A stretch of 64,000 bases of DNA from Novosphingobium sp. SG919 (GCF_012932495.1 NZ_JABCNG010000001.1:558001-622000), one strand, 5' to 3'; positions 43,625 through 54,005 are shown, counted from the stretch's first letter. The notes: a model not told the origin generated them from the sequence alone. Numbers and translations: made by a program.

Positions 43625-44635
43625 ATGGCCACGCGCGATCCCCTTGATACGCCTCCATCCGGTTTCCGCCGCGAAGAAGCCGTGGCGCTGGGCATTGCGG
43701 CCGCTGCCCATGTTGCGCTGATTGCCGCGCTCACGCTGTCGCCGCCGGGCAAGAGCATCAAGCCGCCGCCCGAGCGCATGGTGGTGACGATTGCCGACCA
43801 GGTGGCCGATACCGCCACCTCGCCCGATCCCAACGCCCAGGCCGCGCCCGACGTGGCACCGGATCTGGGCGAGCAGCAGGCCGCCGCCGAACCCGAACCC
43901 GCGCCGCCAGCGCCGGTGGAAAAGCCGCAGCCCGCGCCGCCGCAACCGGCGCCGCCCAGGCCCGCCCCACCCAAGCCTGCGCCGCCACAGCCGGCCCCCC
44001 GGCCCCAGCCAGCGCCGCGACCGATGCCCCGGCCCGAGCCGCGGCCGCAGCCGGCCCCGCCCAGGCCCGCGCCCGCCAAACCCGCGCCGCCCAAGCCGGC
44101 CCCGCCCCGGCCTGCGCCGCCCCGGCCCGCGCCCGCCAAGCCGACACCGCCCGCGCCGCGCCAGGCGGAGCATGCCCCCGGCCGCGCCAGCCCGGCGCCC
44201 ACCCCGCCGCGCAAGGCGCCGCAAGGGGGGAACCGCATCGGCAGCGATTTCCTGGCCGGCGTGCCCAGCAACAGCAATCCGGGCACCTCGCGCAACCCTC
44301 CGGCGCAAACTGCCGGGCCGGATGTGCGGGCCTCGCTCGGCATGGCGCTGTCACGCCAGATCAAGCCGCACTGGGTGGGGCCATCGGGCGTGGATGTGGA
44401 CAAGCTGGTGACGGTGGTGGCATGGAACCTCAATCCCGACGGTTCGTTGGCCGCAAAACCGGTGGTGGTTTCGCAAAGCGGGATCACCGATGCCAATCGC
44501 GCCCAGGCCCGCCGCCATGCCGAACTGGCCATCCGCGCCGTGGAACTGGCCGCTCCGTTTGACTTGCCGCCGCAATACTACAACAGCTGGAAGCGCGTTT
44601 CCGCGTTTCGCTTTGACTGGAAACTGTCGCAATGA
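43625..44635 (+). CDS. tolA: Tol-Pal system protein TolA
   Basis: 336 residues. One membrane segment (ALGIAAAAHVALIAALTLS, about residues 20-38), then a long Pro/Ala-rich domain (residues about 95-200, many PAPPRPAPPKP-type repeats) in place of the helical TolA-II of E. coli, and a C-terminal domain with IKPHWVGPSGVDVDKLVTVVAWNL. It spans the periplasm to contact Pal and TolB. The repeats explain the extreme GC content here. Confidence 0.92.
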   Translation: MATRDPLDTPPSGFRREEAVALGIAAAAHVALIAALTLSPPGKSIKPPPERMVVTIADQVADTATSPDPNAQAAPDVAPDLGEQQAAAEPEPAPPAPVEKPQPAPPQPAPPRPAPPKPAPPQPAPRPQPAPRPMPRPEPRPQPAPPRPAPAKPAPPKPAPPRPAPPRPAPAKPTPPAPRQAEHAPGRASPAPTPPRKAPQGGNRIGSDFLAGVPSNSNPGTSRNPPAQTAGPDVRASLGMALSRQIKPHWVGPSGVDVDKLVTVVAWNLNPDGSLAAKPVVVSQSGITDANRAQARRHAELAIRAVELAAPFDLPPQYYNSWKRVSAFRFDWKLSQ

Positions 44636-46050
44636 AGCGTAAGCCCCCCGCACGCCTTGCCCCCGCTCTGATTGGCTTGGTCGCCCTGACACTGGGCGCC
44701 GCGCCGGCGTTGGCTCAACAACAGCCTTTGCCGGCTTCCAACGCGCCCCAGGCCGCACCGACCACGGCCGCCCCGGACGATGGCGGGCTGACCGGCTCTG
44801 TCACGGGCGAGGGCGCCTGGCAGGACCTGGGCGTGGCGATCCCCGCGTTTCCCACCGACAATCCTGTGCCGACGGCCGCCGAAGGGGGCAACACAGCGGC
44901 GCTGGGCAAGAGCCTGGCGCGGGTGGTCTATAACGATCTCAAGAACAACGGCCTGTTCAAGCCGACCGGGCCAGATGCGCTGCCGGGCGTGGCCTATCCC
45001 CAGGTTTCGGCGCCTGATTTCGGCGGGTGGCGCGCGCGTTCGGCCGAAATGCTGGTGCAGGGCTTTGTCCGCGCCGCGCCCGACGGGCGGCTGACGGTCG
45101 GTTGCTATCTCTATGACGTGGCGCTGGGCAGCGAACTGGCGCGCCAGGGCTATGTGGTGCAGCCGGCGGACTGGCGCCGCGCGGCGCACAAGTGCGCCGA
45201 CATGGTCTATTCGCGTCTTTCCGGCGAAAGCCCGTTCTTTGACAGCAAGATTGCCTATATCGCCGAAACCGGCCCCAAGGACCATCGGCGCAAGCAGCTG
45301 GCGATCATGGATTCCGATGGCGCCAACCACCGCTTCATCACCAATGGCCAGGCCACCGCGCTGACCCCGCGCTATTCGCCCGATTACCAGCAGATCGCCT
45401 ACCTTTCCTATCTCAACGGCAATCCGCGCATCTATGTCTATGACATCGGTACGGGCACGCAGCATCTCGTGCTGCAAAGCCGCAACCCCACGTTTGCGCC
45501 GCGCTGGTCTCCCGATGGCAAGAGCCTGCTGTTTTCCATGGCGATCGGCGGCAACACCGATATCTATCGCATTCCCGCCACGGGCGGCACGCCGGTGCGG
45601 CTGACCAACACGCCGGGCATCAACGTGGGCGGATCCTATAGCCCCGATGGCAAGCGCATCGTGTTCGAAAGCGATCGTTCGGGCAGCCAGCAGGTCTATG
45701 TGATGAACGCCGATGGCACCGACCAGAAGCGCATCAGCTTCTTTGGCGGGCGCGCGGCCACCCCGGAATGGAGCCCGCGCGGCGACCAGGTGGCGTTCAC
45801 CTGCATCTGTGGCAACTTGCGCGTGGCGGTGATGAACCCCAGCGGTGGCGACATGCGTTTCCTGACCAACAGCTGGCAGGATGAAGCACCGACCTGGTCG
45901 CCCAACGGCCGTATCATCCAGTTTTTCCGTACCGAAAAGAACACGGGCCGCACGTCCATCTGGCAAGTAGACCTGACGGGTCGCAACGAACGCAAGCTCA
46001 ATACCCCGGTCGATGCATCGGACCCTGCCTGGGGCCCGGTGCTGCCGTGA
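44632..46050 (+). CDS. tolB: Tol-Pal system beta-propeller TolB
   Basis: 472 residues. Signal peptide (LIGLVALTLGAAPALA), N-terminal TolB_N domain (about residues 50-190), then a six-bladed propeller with repeated WSPDGK/YSPDGK motifs (RYSPDYQQIAYLSYLNGNPRIYVYD; RWSPDGKSLLFSM; YSPDGKRIVFESDRSG; EWSPRGDQVAF; TWSPNGRIIQF). Its start overlaps the tolA stop by four bases. Confidence 0.96.
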   Translation: MKRKPPARLAPALIGLVALTLGAAPALAQQQPLPASNAPQAAPTTAAPDDGGLTGSVTGEGAWQDLGVAIPAFPTDNPVPTAAEGGNTAALGKSLARVVYNDLKNNGLFKPTGPDALPGVAYPQVSAPDFGGWRARSAEMLVQGFVRAAPDGRLTVGCYLYDVALGSELARQGYVVQPADWRRAAHKCADMVYSRLSGESPFFDSKIAYIAETGPKDHRRKQLAIMDSDGANHRFITNGQATALTPRYSPDYQQIAYLSYLNGNPRIYVYDIGTGTQHLVLQSRNPTFAPRWSPDGKSLLFSMAIGGNTDIYRIPATGGTPVRLTNTPGINVGGSYSPDGKRIVFESDRSGSQQVYVMNADGTDQKRISFFGGRAATPEWSPRGDQVAFTCICGNLRVAVMNPSGGDMRFLTNSWQDEAPTWSPNGRIIQFFRTEKNTGRTSIWQVDLTGRNERKLNTPVDASDPAWGPVLP

Positions 46051-46154
46051 TGGCGCCGGCCGGATTTACTTGGGGGCGATGAGCCCTTCGCAATTCATTT
46101 GCCGATTCGCCTTGTGCAATGCAACATCCTGAAACACGCCTGAGGAGACACCCC

Positions 46155-46682
46155 ATGAATCGCAAGCTTCTTGTCGTGACCATGCTTGCTGGCAGCCTCT
46201 CGCTGGCGGCCTGCTCGTCCAATTCGGCCAAGAACCGCTCGGCCGCCGAACTGCCGCCGCAGCCCAGCGCCGGCACGACCACGACCACGCCGCCTCCTGC
46301 CGGGCCCAGCGGCCCGACCGCCGGCAGCCAGGCCGATTTCGTCGCCTCGGTGCAGTCCGACACGATCCACTTCGATCTCGATCGCTACAATGTCGATGCG
46401 CAGAGCCAGGCGATCCTGCAAAGCCAGGCGCAGTGGCTGGCGCGCTATCCCGGCAAGCTGGTGACGATCGAGGGCCACTGCGACGAACGCGGCACGCGCG
46501 ATTACAATATCGCGCTGGGCGAGCGCCGCGCCAATGCGGCCAAGGCCTACCTTGTCAGCCTGGGCATCGACGCCAGCCGCATCACCACGGTGAGCTATGG
46601 CAAGGAACGCCCGATCGCACTGGGTTCGGACGAAGCCAGCTATGCCCAGAACCGCCGCGCGGTGACCGTGACGGTCCAGTAA
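46155..46682 (+). CDS. pal: Peptidoglycan-associated lipoprotein Pal
   Basis: 175 residues from ATG 46155, preceded by GAGGAG at 7 bases. Lipobox LAAC at residues about 17-20, a Thr/Pro-rich linker, then the OmpA-like peptidoglycan-binding domain: TIHFDLDRYNVD, IEGHCDERGTRDYNIALGERRA, and the closing RRAVTVTVQ. Last of the ybgC-tolQRAB-pal operon. No ybgF (cpoB) follows within the window. Confidence 0.96.
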   Translation: MNRKLLVVTMLAGSLSLAACSSNSAKNRSAAELPPQPSAGTTTTTPPPAGPSGPTAGSQADFVASVQSDTIHFDLDRYNVDAQSQAILQSQAQWLARYPGKLVTIEGHCDERGTRDYNIALGERRANAAKAYLVSLGIDASRITTVSYGKERPIALGSDEASYAQNRRAVTVTVQ

Positions 46683-46816
46683 AAGCGGGGGCAGTAAGGA
46701 CAGCTTGCGCCGGGGCGCACCCGGCGGTTAAGAGCGAATCCGTTTGAGAGGGGGCGCTTTGTGCGGCATCGCCGCGCGGGGCGCCCCGTCTGCTTGAGGA
46801 GCGAACGTTAGGGCCG

Positions 46817-47350
46817 ATGGCACGGCAAGGGCGATCTACTGATTGGGGCTTTCCCCGCTGGCGCGGCTATGGCAGCGCCCGCGAGGCCGTGAACGTGCGC
46901 CTGTGCGACCGCGCCGGGTGCAGCGAGCCGGGCAATTGCCCGGCGCCCAAATCGCCCAATAGCCCCGATCGCTGGTACTTCTGCGAAAAGCATGCGGCCG
47001 AATACAACGCCGGCTGGGATTATTTCGCCGGGCTCGACAAGGAAGAGGCCGCCGCGCGCGAGCAGGCCGAGCGCCGCACCAACGAAGGCTATACCGATTC
47101 GTCGTGGAAAGCCTGGGCCGGGCCCGGCGATGGCACCCGCAGCCGCGACGAACTGCGCGCACTCGAAGCCCTGGGCCTCGATCCCGATGCGCCGTTCGAA
47201 GACGTGCGCAAGGCCTGGCGCACCCGCGCCAAGGAAGTGCACCCCGATGTGCGCCCCGGCGACGAGAAAGCCGCCGCCGAATTCCAGAAGCTGCAACTGG
47301 CCTATGAAGTGCTGCGCGCCGCCGAGGATCGCCGTACCTGGAAGGGGTGA
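46817..47350 (+). CDS. J-domain protein with N-terminal cysteine cluster
   Basis: 177 residues. The C-terminal J domain (about residues 115-177) carries the HPD motif in AKEVHPDVRPGDEKAAAEFQKLQLAYEVL, so it should stimulate a DnaK-type ATPase. The N-terminal half has cysteines and a histidine spaced like a zinc site (C-x4-C-x5-C, then FCEKH), which is not part of a standard DnaJ. It has no Gly/Phe region or DnaJ zinc-finger repeats. It follows pal by about 135 bases in the same direction. Client unknown. Confidence 0.85.
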   Translation: MARQGRSTDWGFPRWRGYGSAREAVNVRLCDRAGCSEPGNCPAPKSPNSPDRWYFCEKHAAEYNAGWDYFAGLDKEEAAAREQAERRTNEGYTDSSWKAWAGPGDGTRSRDELRALEALGLDPDAPFEDVRKAWRTRAKEVHPDVRPGDEKAAAEFQKLQLAYEVLRAAEDRRTWKG

Positions 47351-47367
47351 GGGCGGGCGCCAGGCCG

Positions 47368-48240
47368 TCAGCCTGTCAACGCCGCCACCGCGCCGGGCGG
47401 GGCTTGCGGGCTGGCCAGCGTGACCAGGTCCACCGTGGCGGCATGGTCGGCCAGGGGGCGAAACACCAGGCCTTCGAGATGGAGCCGTGCCAGGCTGGCC
47501 GGTGCCAGGATCACGCCCTGGCCGGCAGCGGCGAGGCTGGCCGCCGTGATGAAATCGGCGGTGCGGCGGATCGGCGGCGGGGGCAGGCCAGCGGCCTTGG
47601 CCAGCGCGGCAACGGTTTGCGCCAGGCCCACTTCTTCGTGAAATTGCGGGGTCAGGAAGGTTTGGCCTGCCAGGTCGGCCGCACGCAGCGGGCTTGCCGC
47701 GGCCAGTGGGCTGGTCTCCCCCATGGCAACCAGCAGCCCTTCGCGTTGGCGCGCCACTTCCACGCAACCGGCCGGCCATGACGGGCGCGGCCGCACGATC
47801 GCCAGATCAATCCGGCCATCGGCCAGCGCCTTGAGCTGGTCGGGCGTTTCCATCAGCGCGGGCATGACCTCCACCCCCGGCAGCACTTGCGCCAGCGTGG
47901 CGATCAGGCGCGGCAGCACGCCGGCCATGGCCGCGGAAAAGACATAGCCTACTTGGATCGGCCCTGCTTCGCCGCGTGCCAATGCCCGGCCGACGCGCTG
48001 CGTGCGGGCAAGCGTTTCCAGCGCGGCGCGGGCCTGGGGCAGGAACAGCATGCCTGCCCGCGTGGGCGCCACGGCCATGCGGCTGCCGCGTTCGATCAGC
48101 CGGGCACCCAGCGCATCTTCCAGCCGTTGCAACCGCTTGCTGGCCACCGACTGGGCAATGCCCAGGGCATCGGCGGCACGCTGGAAATGGCCATGATCGG
48201 CCACGGCCACGAACACGGCGAGGGTATCGGGATCAAGCAC
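47368..48240 (-). CDS. LysR-type regulator, probable controller of gcdH
   Basis: 290 residues. N-terminal HTH ([33 protein letters not shown]) and an effector-binding domain with [12 protein letters not shown] near the end. It is divergent from gcdH with 94 bases between the start codons. An imperfect dyad at 48249-48285 in that gap is a candidate operator. The divergent arrangement strongly suggests it regulates gcdH and the CoA-transferase, with glutarate or glutaryl-CoA as possible inducer (inference). Confidence 0.88.
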   Translation of the reverse strand: MLDPDTLAVFVAVADHGHFQRAADALGIAQSVASKRLQRLEDALGARLIERGSRMAVAPTRAGMLFLPQARAALETLARTQRVGRALARGEAGPIQVGYVFSAAMAGVLPRLIATLAQVLPGVEVMPALMETPDQLKALADGRIDLAIVRPRPSWPAGCVEVARQREGLLVAMGETSPLAAASPLRAADLAGQTFLTPQFHEEVGLAQTVAALAKAAGLPPPPIRRTADFITAASLAAAGQGVILAPASLARLHLEGLVFRPLADHAATVDLVTLASPQAPPGAVAALTG

Positions 48241-48248
48241 GGCCAGCT

Positions 48249-48285
48249 ATTCCAAAACGCGATCAAAATCGCCGTTTCGTGGAAT
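48249..48285. promoter_or_regulatory. Candidate LysR operator between lysR and gcdH
   Basis: Nested inverted repeats: ATTCCA(48249)/TGGAAT(48280), AAACG/CGTTT and CGAT/ATCG around a CAAA centre. It starts 9 bases upstream of the lysR start codon and 50 bases before gcdH, the usual place for an autoregulating LysR site. Confidence 0.55.
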
Positions 48286-48334
48286 TGATGCGATTGCCGG
48301 GCTCTGTCAATCCTGCGGCAAAAGGAGAGCAGCG

Positions 48335-49516
48335 ATGGCCAAGGCAAGGTTCGACTGGGAAGATGCCCTGGGGCTGGAGAGCCAACTGACCGACGAGGAG
48401 CGGATGATCCGCGATGCGGCCCGCGCCTTTGCACAGGACAGGCTGCAATCGCGGGTGATCGATGCCTTTGCCAGCGAAACCACCGACCCTGAAATTTTTG
48501 CCGAAATGGGCGCGCAAGGGTTGCTGGGCGTGACTCTGCCCGAGCGCTTTGGCGGGGCGGATGCATCCTATGTGGCCTATGGCCTGACCGCGCGCGAAGT
48601 GGAGCGGGTGGATTCGGGCTATCGCTCGATGATGAGCGTGCAATCGAGCCTGGTGATCTATCCGATCCATGCCTATGGCTCTGACACGCAACGGGAAAAG
48701 TATTTGCCCAAGCTGGCCAGCGGCGCCGCGATCGGCTGCTTTGGCCTGACCGAGCCAGACGCCGGATCAGACCCCGGCGGGATGCGCACCCGCGCGCAGA
48801 AGGTGGACGGCGGTTATCTGCTGAGCGGCACCAAGACCTGGATTTCCAACGCGCCGATTGCCGATGTCTTCGTGATCTGGGCCAAGAGCGATGCCCATGG
48901 CGGGGCCATTCGCGGGTTCATTCTGGAAAAGGGCATGAAGGGCCTGTCTGCGCCCAAGATCGCCGGCAAGATCTCGCTGCGCGCCTCCATCACCGGGCAA
49001 GTGGTGATGGAGGATGTCTTCGTGCCAGAAGACGCGCTGCTGCCCGGCGTGGAGGGGCTGAAGGGACCGTTCGGCTGCCTCAACCGCGCGCGTTATGGCA
49101 TTGCCTGGGGGGCGATGGGCGCGGCGGAGTTCTGCTTTGCCGCCGCGCGGCAATATGGGCTGGACCGGCACCAGTTCGGCCGCCCGCTCGCCGCCACGCA
49201 GCTTTACCAGAAAAAGCTGGCCGACATGCTGACCGAGATCACCCTGGGCCTGCATGCCGTGCTGCGCCTGGGCCGCATGATGGACGAGGGTGCTGCGCCG
49301 CCCGAGGCGATTTCGATCCTCAAGCGCAACAACGTGGGCAAGGCGCTCGATATCGCCCGCATGGCGCGCGACATGCACGGCGGCAACGGCATTTCCGGCG
49401 AATACCAGGTGATCCGCCACATGGTGAACCTGGAAACGGTCAACACTTATGAAGGCACGCACGATGTGCACGCGCTGATCCTGGGCCGTGCGATCACCGG
49501 GATCGCCGCGTTTTGA
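48335..49516 (+). CDS. gcdH: Glutaryl-CoA dehydrogenase
   Basis: 393 residues, acyl-CoA dehydrogenase fold. FAD-binding block [17 protein letters not shown], then [27 protein letters not shown] and the catalytic Glu in [10 protein letters not shown]. The opening [31 protein letters not shown] and [13 protein letters not shown] are GcdH-like rather than generic acyl-CoA dehydrogenase. It oxidises and decarboxylates glutaryl-CoA to crotonyl-CoA. AAAGGAG lies 7 bases before the ATG. The next gene is translationally coupled. Confidence 0.93.
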   Translation: MAKARFDWEDALGLESQLTDEERMIRDAARAFAQDRLQSRVIDAFASETTDPEIFAEMGAQGLLGVTLPERFGGADASYVAYGLTAREVERVDSGYRSMMSVQSSLVIYPIHAYGSDTQREKYLPKLASGAAIGCFGLTEPDAGSDPGGMRTRAQKVDGGYLLSGTKTWISNAPIADVFVIWAKSDAHGGAIRGFILEKGMKGLSAPKIAGKISLRASITGQVVMEDVFVPEDALLPGVEGLKGPFGCLNRARYGIAWGAMGAAEFCFAAARQYGLDRHQFGRPLAATQLYQKKLADMLTEITLGLHAVLRLGRMMDEGAAPPEAISILKRNNVGKALDIARMARDMHGGNGISGEYQVIRHMVNLETVNTYEGTHDVHALILGRAITGIAAF

Positions 49517-50649
49517 GCGCGGAGGCAGCGCCGCCACTGGCGGGCATAAAGGTGATCGAATTTGCCCGCGTGCTGGCCGGCCCCTGGGCCGGGCAGGTGC
49601 TGGCAGACCTGGGGGCAGAGGTGATCAAAGTGGAAAGCCCAGCCGGCGACGATACCCGCGCCTGGGGCCCGCCGTTCATTGCCAACCCGGATCGCAGCCA
49701 GGATGCGGCCTATTTCCACGCCACCAACCGGGGCAAGCGGTCGCTGGTGCTCGATCTTTCCAGTGCCGAGGGCCAGGCGCGCGCGCGCGAACTGGTGGCC
49801 GGGGCCGACGTGGTGATCGAGAATTTCAAGCTGGGCGGCATGGCCAGGTTCGGGCTGGATTATGAGACCCTCGCAGCCATCAATCCAGGGCTGGTCTACT
49901 GCGCGATCACCGGGTTCGGCCAGGATGGCCCCTATGCCGCGCGCGCGGGCTATGATTTCATCGTCCAGGGAATGAGCGGGATCATGGACCTGACCGGCGT
50001 GCCCGAGGGCCCGCCGCAGAAGATCGGCGTGGCCTTTGCCGATATCATGACCGGGCTCTATGCCGTGATCGCGATCCAGGCCGCGCTGGCCGAACGCGCG
50101 CGATCCGGGCGCGGGCAGATGATCGACATGGCGCTGCTGGACGTGATGACCGGGGTTCTCGCCAACCAGGCGATGAACCATCTGGCCGGTGGCACAACGC
50201 CCATGCGCATGGGCAATGCCCATCCCAATATCGTGCCTTATGCGGTGTTTCCTGCGGCCGATGGCTGGCTGATCCTGGCGGTGGGCAACGATGGGCAATT
50301 CGCCCGCCTTGGCGCGGTGCTGGGCCTGGCCATGCAGCCGGGGTGGGAAACCAACCCTGGCCGCCTGGCCGACCGCTTCACGCTGACCGCCGCGATCGAA
50401 GCGGCAACCGCCCGGTGGGCGCGGGACGACCTGCTGGCCGCGCTGGAGGCACAGGGCGTGCCGGCCGGGCCGATCAACACCGTGGCCCAGGCCTTCGCCG
50501 ATCCCCAGATCCGCCATCGCGGACTGGAACTGGCGATGCCGCGCGAGGCGGATGGCAGCACGGTGCCCGGCGTTGCCTTGCCGATCCGCTTTTCGCGCTC
50601 CCCCCTGGCGGCGCCGCGCCCTTCGCCCGGATTGGGTGACATGAACTGA
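49513..50649 (+). CDS. CaiB/BaiF-family CoA-transferase (probable succinyl-CoA:glutarate type)
   Basis: 378 residues from TTG 49513, which overlaps the gcdH stop codon (TTGA), so coupling replaces a ribosome binding site. Family III CoA-transferase motifs: [33 protein letters not shown] with Asp-containing [28 protein letters not shown] (the catalytic Asp is in FADIMTG). Next to gcdH this most likely activates glutarate with succinyl-CoA, as the SUGCT enzymes do (inference from context). Confidence 0.88.
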   Translation: MSAEAAPPLAGIKVIEFARVLAGPWAGQVLADLGAEVIKVESPAGDDTRAWGPPFIANPDRSQDAAYFHATNRGKRSLVLDLSSAEGQARARELVAGADVVIENFKLGGMARFGLDYETLAAINPGLVYCAITGFGQDGPYAARAGYDFIVQGMSGIMDLTGVPEGPPQKIGVAFADIMTGLYAVIAIQAALAERARSGRGQMIDMALLDVMTGVLANQAMNHLAGGTTPMRMGNAHPNIVPYAVFPAADGWLILAVGNDGQFARLGAVLGLAMQPGWETNPGRLADRFTLTAAIEAATARWARDDLLAALEAQGVPAGPINTVAQAFADPQIRHRGLELAMPREADGSTVPGVALPIRFSRSPLAAPRPSPGLGDMN

Positions 50650-50774
50650 AACCATCTGCTGGACGGTGCGCCGCTGCGGCAGGCCGCACCGCCAGGCGGT
50701 TGACAGGGACGGCCCCAGACCGCGATGCTGCCGCCTGCAGGGACAACCGCGGGGCAGGAAAGCATGGGGTTGCA

Positions 50775-51179
50775 ATGAACAGGATTGGTGTTGGTCTGGC
50801 GCTGGCGGCGGGCCTGCTGGCGTTTCCGGCCCTGGCGCAAGCCCAGGGGCTGGGCGTGGAAGCCACCGGCGGCAAGGCGGCTGGCGAATGGGGCGCCGAA
50901 CTGGGCGCCAGCTATAGCATGGGCTTTGGCCCGTTCACGGTGCGCCCGGTGGTGGGTGCGTTCATCCCCACCGAAAGCGGCGCCAGCACTTCGGTCTATG
51001 CCAAGGGCGAGGCGACGTTCACCATTCCGGCCGTTGCCGAAGTGGGCCTGGGCGCGCGCCTGGCGCATGAAAAGGTGCGGGCCTATGCCCTCGCGGCCTT
51101 TCCCATCCTGCCCAAGTTCAAGCTGACCCTGCAGGGCGGGGAACACTATGGCGCGGCAGGGCTTCGGTTTTCATTCTGA
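50775..51179 (+). CDS. Small exported protein of unknown function
   Basis: 134 residues from ATG 50775. Signal peptide [18 protein letters not shown], then alternating short beta-like segments ([52 protein letters not shown]) and a C-terminal aromatic (GLRFSF), which together resemble a small outer-membrane beta-barrel. I know no family. Its end overlaps the tail of glsA by 9 bases, tail to tail. Confidence 0.7.
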   Translation: MNRIGVGLALAAGLLAFPALAQAQGLGVEATGGKAAGEWGAELGASYSMGFGPFTVRPVVGAFIPTESGASTSVYAKGEATFTIPAVAEVGLGARLAHEKVRAYALAAFPILPKFKLTLQGGEHYGAAGLRFSF

Positions 51180-52127
51180 TGCGATAGCCTGGCCCAGACC
51201 CGGCTCGAACACCGACCAGCCGGTTGCCTGGACCAGGCGCTCTAGCGCCAGGGTTCCGGCCAGCGAATTGCCGCGCTCGTTCAAGCCGGGTGACCACACG
51301 GCAATGCTGGCCACCCCCGGCGCAATCGCCAGGATGCCGCCGCCCACGCCCGATTTGCCGGGCAACCCGGTGCGAAACGCGAATTCGCCCGATCCGTCAT
51401 AGTGCCCGCACGTGAGCATCAAGGCGTTGATGCGCCGCGCGCGCTGCGGTGAAACTACACTGCGCCCCGTGTCCGGATTGCGCCCGCGTGCCATGAGATA
51501 GCGCCCGGCCATCGCCAGTTGTTGGCAACTCATCGCCAGGGCGCATTGGTGGAAATAGAGGCCCAGCACCTTTTCCACCGGGTGGCGGATATTGCCGAAG
51601 GCGCGCATGTAGTTGGCCAGCGCCATGTTGCGATAGCCAGTTTCCTGCTCGCCCCGCGCCACTTCCTCGTCGATAACGATGCTGTCGTCGCCCGCGAGGG
51701 CACGCACGAAGCGCAGCATCTCGCCGATTGCCTCGCGCGGTTCATAGCGGCCCAGCAGGATGTCGCTCACCACGATGGCCCCGGCGTTGATGAACGGATT
51801 GCGCGGGATGCCGTGTTCGCTTTCCAACTGGACGATGGAGTTGAACGCGCTGCCCGAAGGTTCGCGGCCCACGCGCTGCCACAACTGGTCACCCACCGCG
51901 CCCAGCGCCATGGTGAGGGCAAAGACCTTGGAAATGCTCTGGATCGAAAAGGCCTGTTGCGCATCGCCCGCCATGTGGCAGGTGCCATCGGCCATCACCA
52001 CCGCGATGCCGAAGCGTTCCGGGGCGATGGCGGCCAGTGCTGGGATATAGTCGGCCACCTTGCCCTTGTAAGCGTGCTCGCGCATTTCTTCGGCAATGTC
52101 GCGCACGATGGCGCCCAGATCGGGCAT
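51171..52127 (-). CDS. glsA: Glutaminase (GlsA family)
   Basis: 318 residues from ATG 52127, with AAAGGAG 6 bases upstream, which excludes the longer start at 52157. Serine-dependent beta-lactamase-like fold: [16 protein letters not shown] (Ser-x-x-Lys), [11 protein letters not shown] and [13 protein letters not shown]. It converts glutamine to glutamate and ammonia. Confidence 0.95.
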   Translation of the reverse strand: MPDLGAIVRDIAEEMREHAYKGKVADYIPALAAIAPERFGIAVVMADGTCHMAGDAQQAFSIQSISKVFALTMALGAVGDQLWQRVGREPSGSAFNSIVQLESEHGIPRNPFINAGAIVVSDILLGRYEPREAIGEMLRFVRALAGDDSIVIDEEVARGEQETGYRNMALANYMRAFGNIRHPVEKVLGLYFHQCALAMSCQQLAMAGRYLMARGRNPDTGRSVVSPQRARRINALMLTCGHYDGSGEFAFRTGLPGKSGVGGGILAIAPGVASIAVWSPGLNERGNSLAGTLALERLVQATGWSVFEPGLGQAIASE

Positions 52128-52223
52128 GGCACTCTCCTTTGCGCTGTGTCGTTCCACAAGTGGCGGGGGCTGGGCAAGTGCGGGATAGCCAGCGGGGGCA
52201 TTTACAGTTTAGGAGGCCGCGCC

Positions 52224-53063
52224 ATGGACCAGATTACCGTTGCCGCGCTTTACCAGTTTGCCCCATTCGTCGATCCGGCGGCCTTGCGTGCGCCGCTCTT
52301 GGCGATGTGCCAGGAACAAGGCGTCAAGGGCACGCTGCTGCTGGCGGGCGAGGGGATCAACGGGACGATCGCCGGCACGGGTGAGGGCATCGCCGCCGTG
52401 GTGGCCCACGTCCGCGCGCTGCCCCATTGCGACGGGCTGGACGTGAAGTATTCCACGGCCGCCTCGATGCCCTTTGCCCGCATGAAAGTGCGCCTCAAGC
52501 GCGAGATCGTGACCATGGGGGTGGAAGGGATCGATCCGCTGGCGAGCGTTGGCACTTATGTCGATCCCCAGGACTGGAACGCCCTGATCAGCGACCCGGA
52601 CACAATCGTGATCGACACGCGCAACGATTATGAAGTGGCCGTGGGCACCTTTGCCGGGGCGATCGATCCGCACACGCGCACCTTTCGGGAATTTCCCGAA
52701 TGGTTCCGCCGCGAGCGCGCGGTGCTGCTGGGCCAGGGGCGCACGCCGAAAGTGGCAATGTTCTGCACCGGCGGCATCCGCTGCGAGAAATCCACCGCTT
52801 TCCTCAAAGGCGAAGGAGTGGATCAAGTCTATCACCTCAAAGGCGGCATTCTCAATTACCTGGAAAAGGTGCCGGCGCAGGACAGCCTGTGGCAAGGCGA
52901 ATGCTTCGTGTTCGACGAACGCGTGGCGATCGGCCATGGCCTGTCACCGGGCAGCCACGTGCTGTGCGGCCCTTGCGGACGACCGGTAGATGCCGCCGGC
53001 CAGCAATCACCGCAATACCGGCCCGGCGTTTCGTGCCCGGCTTGCTGCGAGAGCGTGGATTGA
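52224..53063 (+). CDS. trhO: tRNA uridine(34) hydroxylase TrhO (rhodanese-like)
   Basis: 279 residues from ATG 52224, preceded by AGGAGG at 7 bases. An N-terminal ferredoxin-like domain ([37 protein letters not shown]) is followed by a rhodanese domain with the active-site Cys in [14 protein letters not shown], and a C-terminal cysteine-rich segment ([10 protein letters not shown] ... [10 protein letters not shown]). TrhO makes 5-hydroxyuridine at the wobble position of some tRNAs. It is the gene next to tRNA-Pro. Confidence 0.94.
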   Translation: MDQITVAALYQFAPFVDPAALRAPLLAMCQEQGVKGTLLLAGEGINGTIAGTGEGIAAVVAHVRALPHCDGLDVKYSTAASMPFARMKVRLKREIVTMGVEGIDPLASVGTYVDPQDWNALISDPDTIVIDTRNDYEVAVGTFAGAIDPHTRTFREFPEWFRRERAVLLGQGRTPKVAMFCTGGIRCEKSTAFLKGEGVDQVYHLKGGILNYLEKVPAQDSLWQGECFVFDERVAIGHGLSPGSHVLCGPCGRPVDAAGQQSPQYRPGVSCPACCESVD

Positions 53064-53072
53064 ATGAATAAG

Positions 53073-53149
<77 letters not shown>

Positions 53150-53207
53150 ACAGGCACGCCCTTAGGTATGCCCTTCGCTTCGTGCAAGCGCGAAGTGCGT
53201 GGTGGGG

Positions 53208-54005
53208 TCAGGCGGCCACGCTGAAACGGGTGGCATAGCGCTGGCTGATCTGCTCCACGGGCAGCACCACGCACACGTCCACGGTGTTGAATGCGTGGTC
53301 GATGAACGCGCCGTCGCCAAACCGTGCGCCGCAGCGCAGGTAACCCTTGATCAGCGGAGGCAGAGCCAGCATCGCGCGGCGTTCGTCATAGCTGCCGCGC
53401 GGCAGGCGTTCCAGCGCCACGCCGTGGTGCACGCGCGGGCGCTGGCCGGCCGGTGCCAGGCACGTGTGCGCCAGCAGCGACAGCGCCGGGGCGTGGGCAT
53501 CGGGATCGGTGCCGGGGAAAGACGCACAGCCGAACATCAGGCCGATATCGTGCGCGGCGATGTAATCGGCGATGCCGCGCCACAGCAGGGAAATCGTGGC
53601 GCTGGTGCGAAACGCGGGCAGCACGCACGAGCGGCCCAGTTCGAGCAATTCGCCGCCCACGCGACCTTCGCCCGCCAGCAGCGGCGCCAGGTCGAATTCG
53701 CCGGCGCTGTAAAACCCTTCGGCCGCGCGGGCCACGCTTTCACGCAGCAGGCGGTACGTGCCCACGACCTGGCCATCGGCAACCAGCGTGCCGGGTTGGT
53801 CTTCGTCGATCACCAGCAGATGATCGCACAGCGCATCATAGGGGTCGGCATCGATTTCATCCAGCAGGCCTTGCGCCTGGGCGCCCATTTCCTCGAAAAA
53901 CACCTGCCAGCGCAGCCGCTGTACCGCCGCCAGATCCGTGGCATCGCGCGCCAGGCGCACGGCCAGGCGGCGCTGCCGCTTTTCGATCCCGATCACATCG
54001 CCCAT
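53208..54005 (-). CDS. GNAT-like acyl-ACP N-acyltransferase (OlsB/hemolysin-like)
   Basis: 265 residues from ATG 54005 (MGDVIGIEKRQRRLAVRLA); upstream in-frame ATGs at 54086 and 54035 are alternatives. The family pattern is clear: LRWQVFFEEMGAQ, D..CDHLLVID, VVGTYRLL, ELGRSCVLPAFRTSATISLLWRGIADYI, FGCASFPGTDP and PPLIKGYLRCGARFG. It resembles OlsB, which N-acylates ornithine with acyl-ACP to give lyso-ornithine lipid. The partner OlsA is not adjacent; the plsC at 18732 is a distant candidate. Confidence 0.85.
   Translation of the reverse strand: MGDVIGIEKRQRRLAVRLARDATDLAAVQRLRWQVFFEEMGAQAQGLLDEIDADPYDALCDHLLVIDEDQPGTLVADGQVVGTYRLLRESVARAAEGFYSAGEFDLAPLLAGEGRVGGELLELGRSCVLPAFRTSATISLLWRGIADYIAAHDIGLMFGCASFPGTDPDAHAPALSLLAHTCLAPAGQRPRVHHGVALERLPRGSYDERRAMLALPPLIKGYLRCGARFGDGAFIDHAFNTVDVCVVLPVEQISQRYATRFSVAA

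Noticed and set aside
43920-44200. Proline/alanine repeats as a separate repeat feature or assembly artefact
   Set aside because: They form the normal low-complexity periplasmic spacer of TolA in this lineage.
46751-46787. Terminator after pal
   Set aside because: GGGGCGC/GCGCCCC can pair but the loop is 23 bases and there is no T-run; too weak to call.
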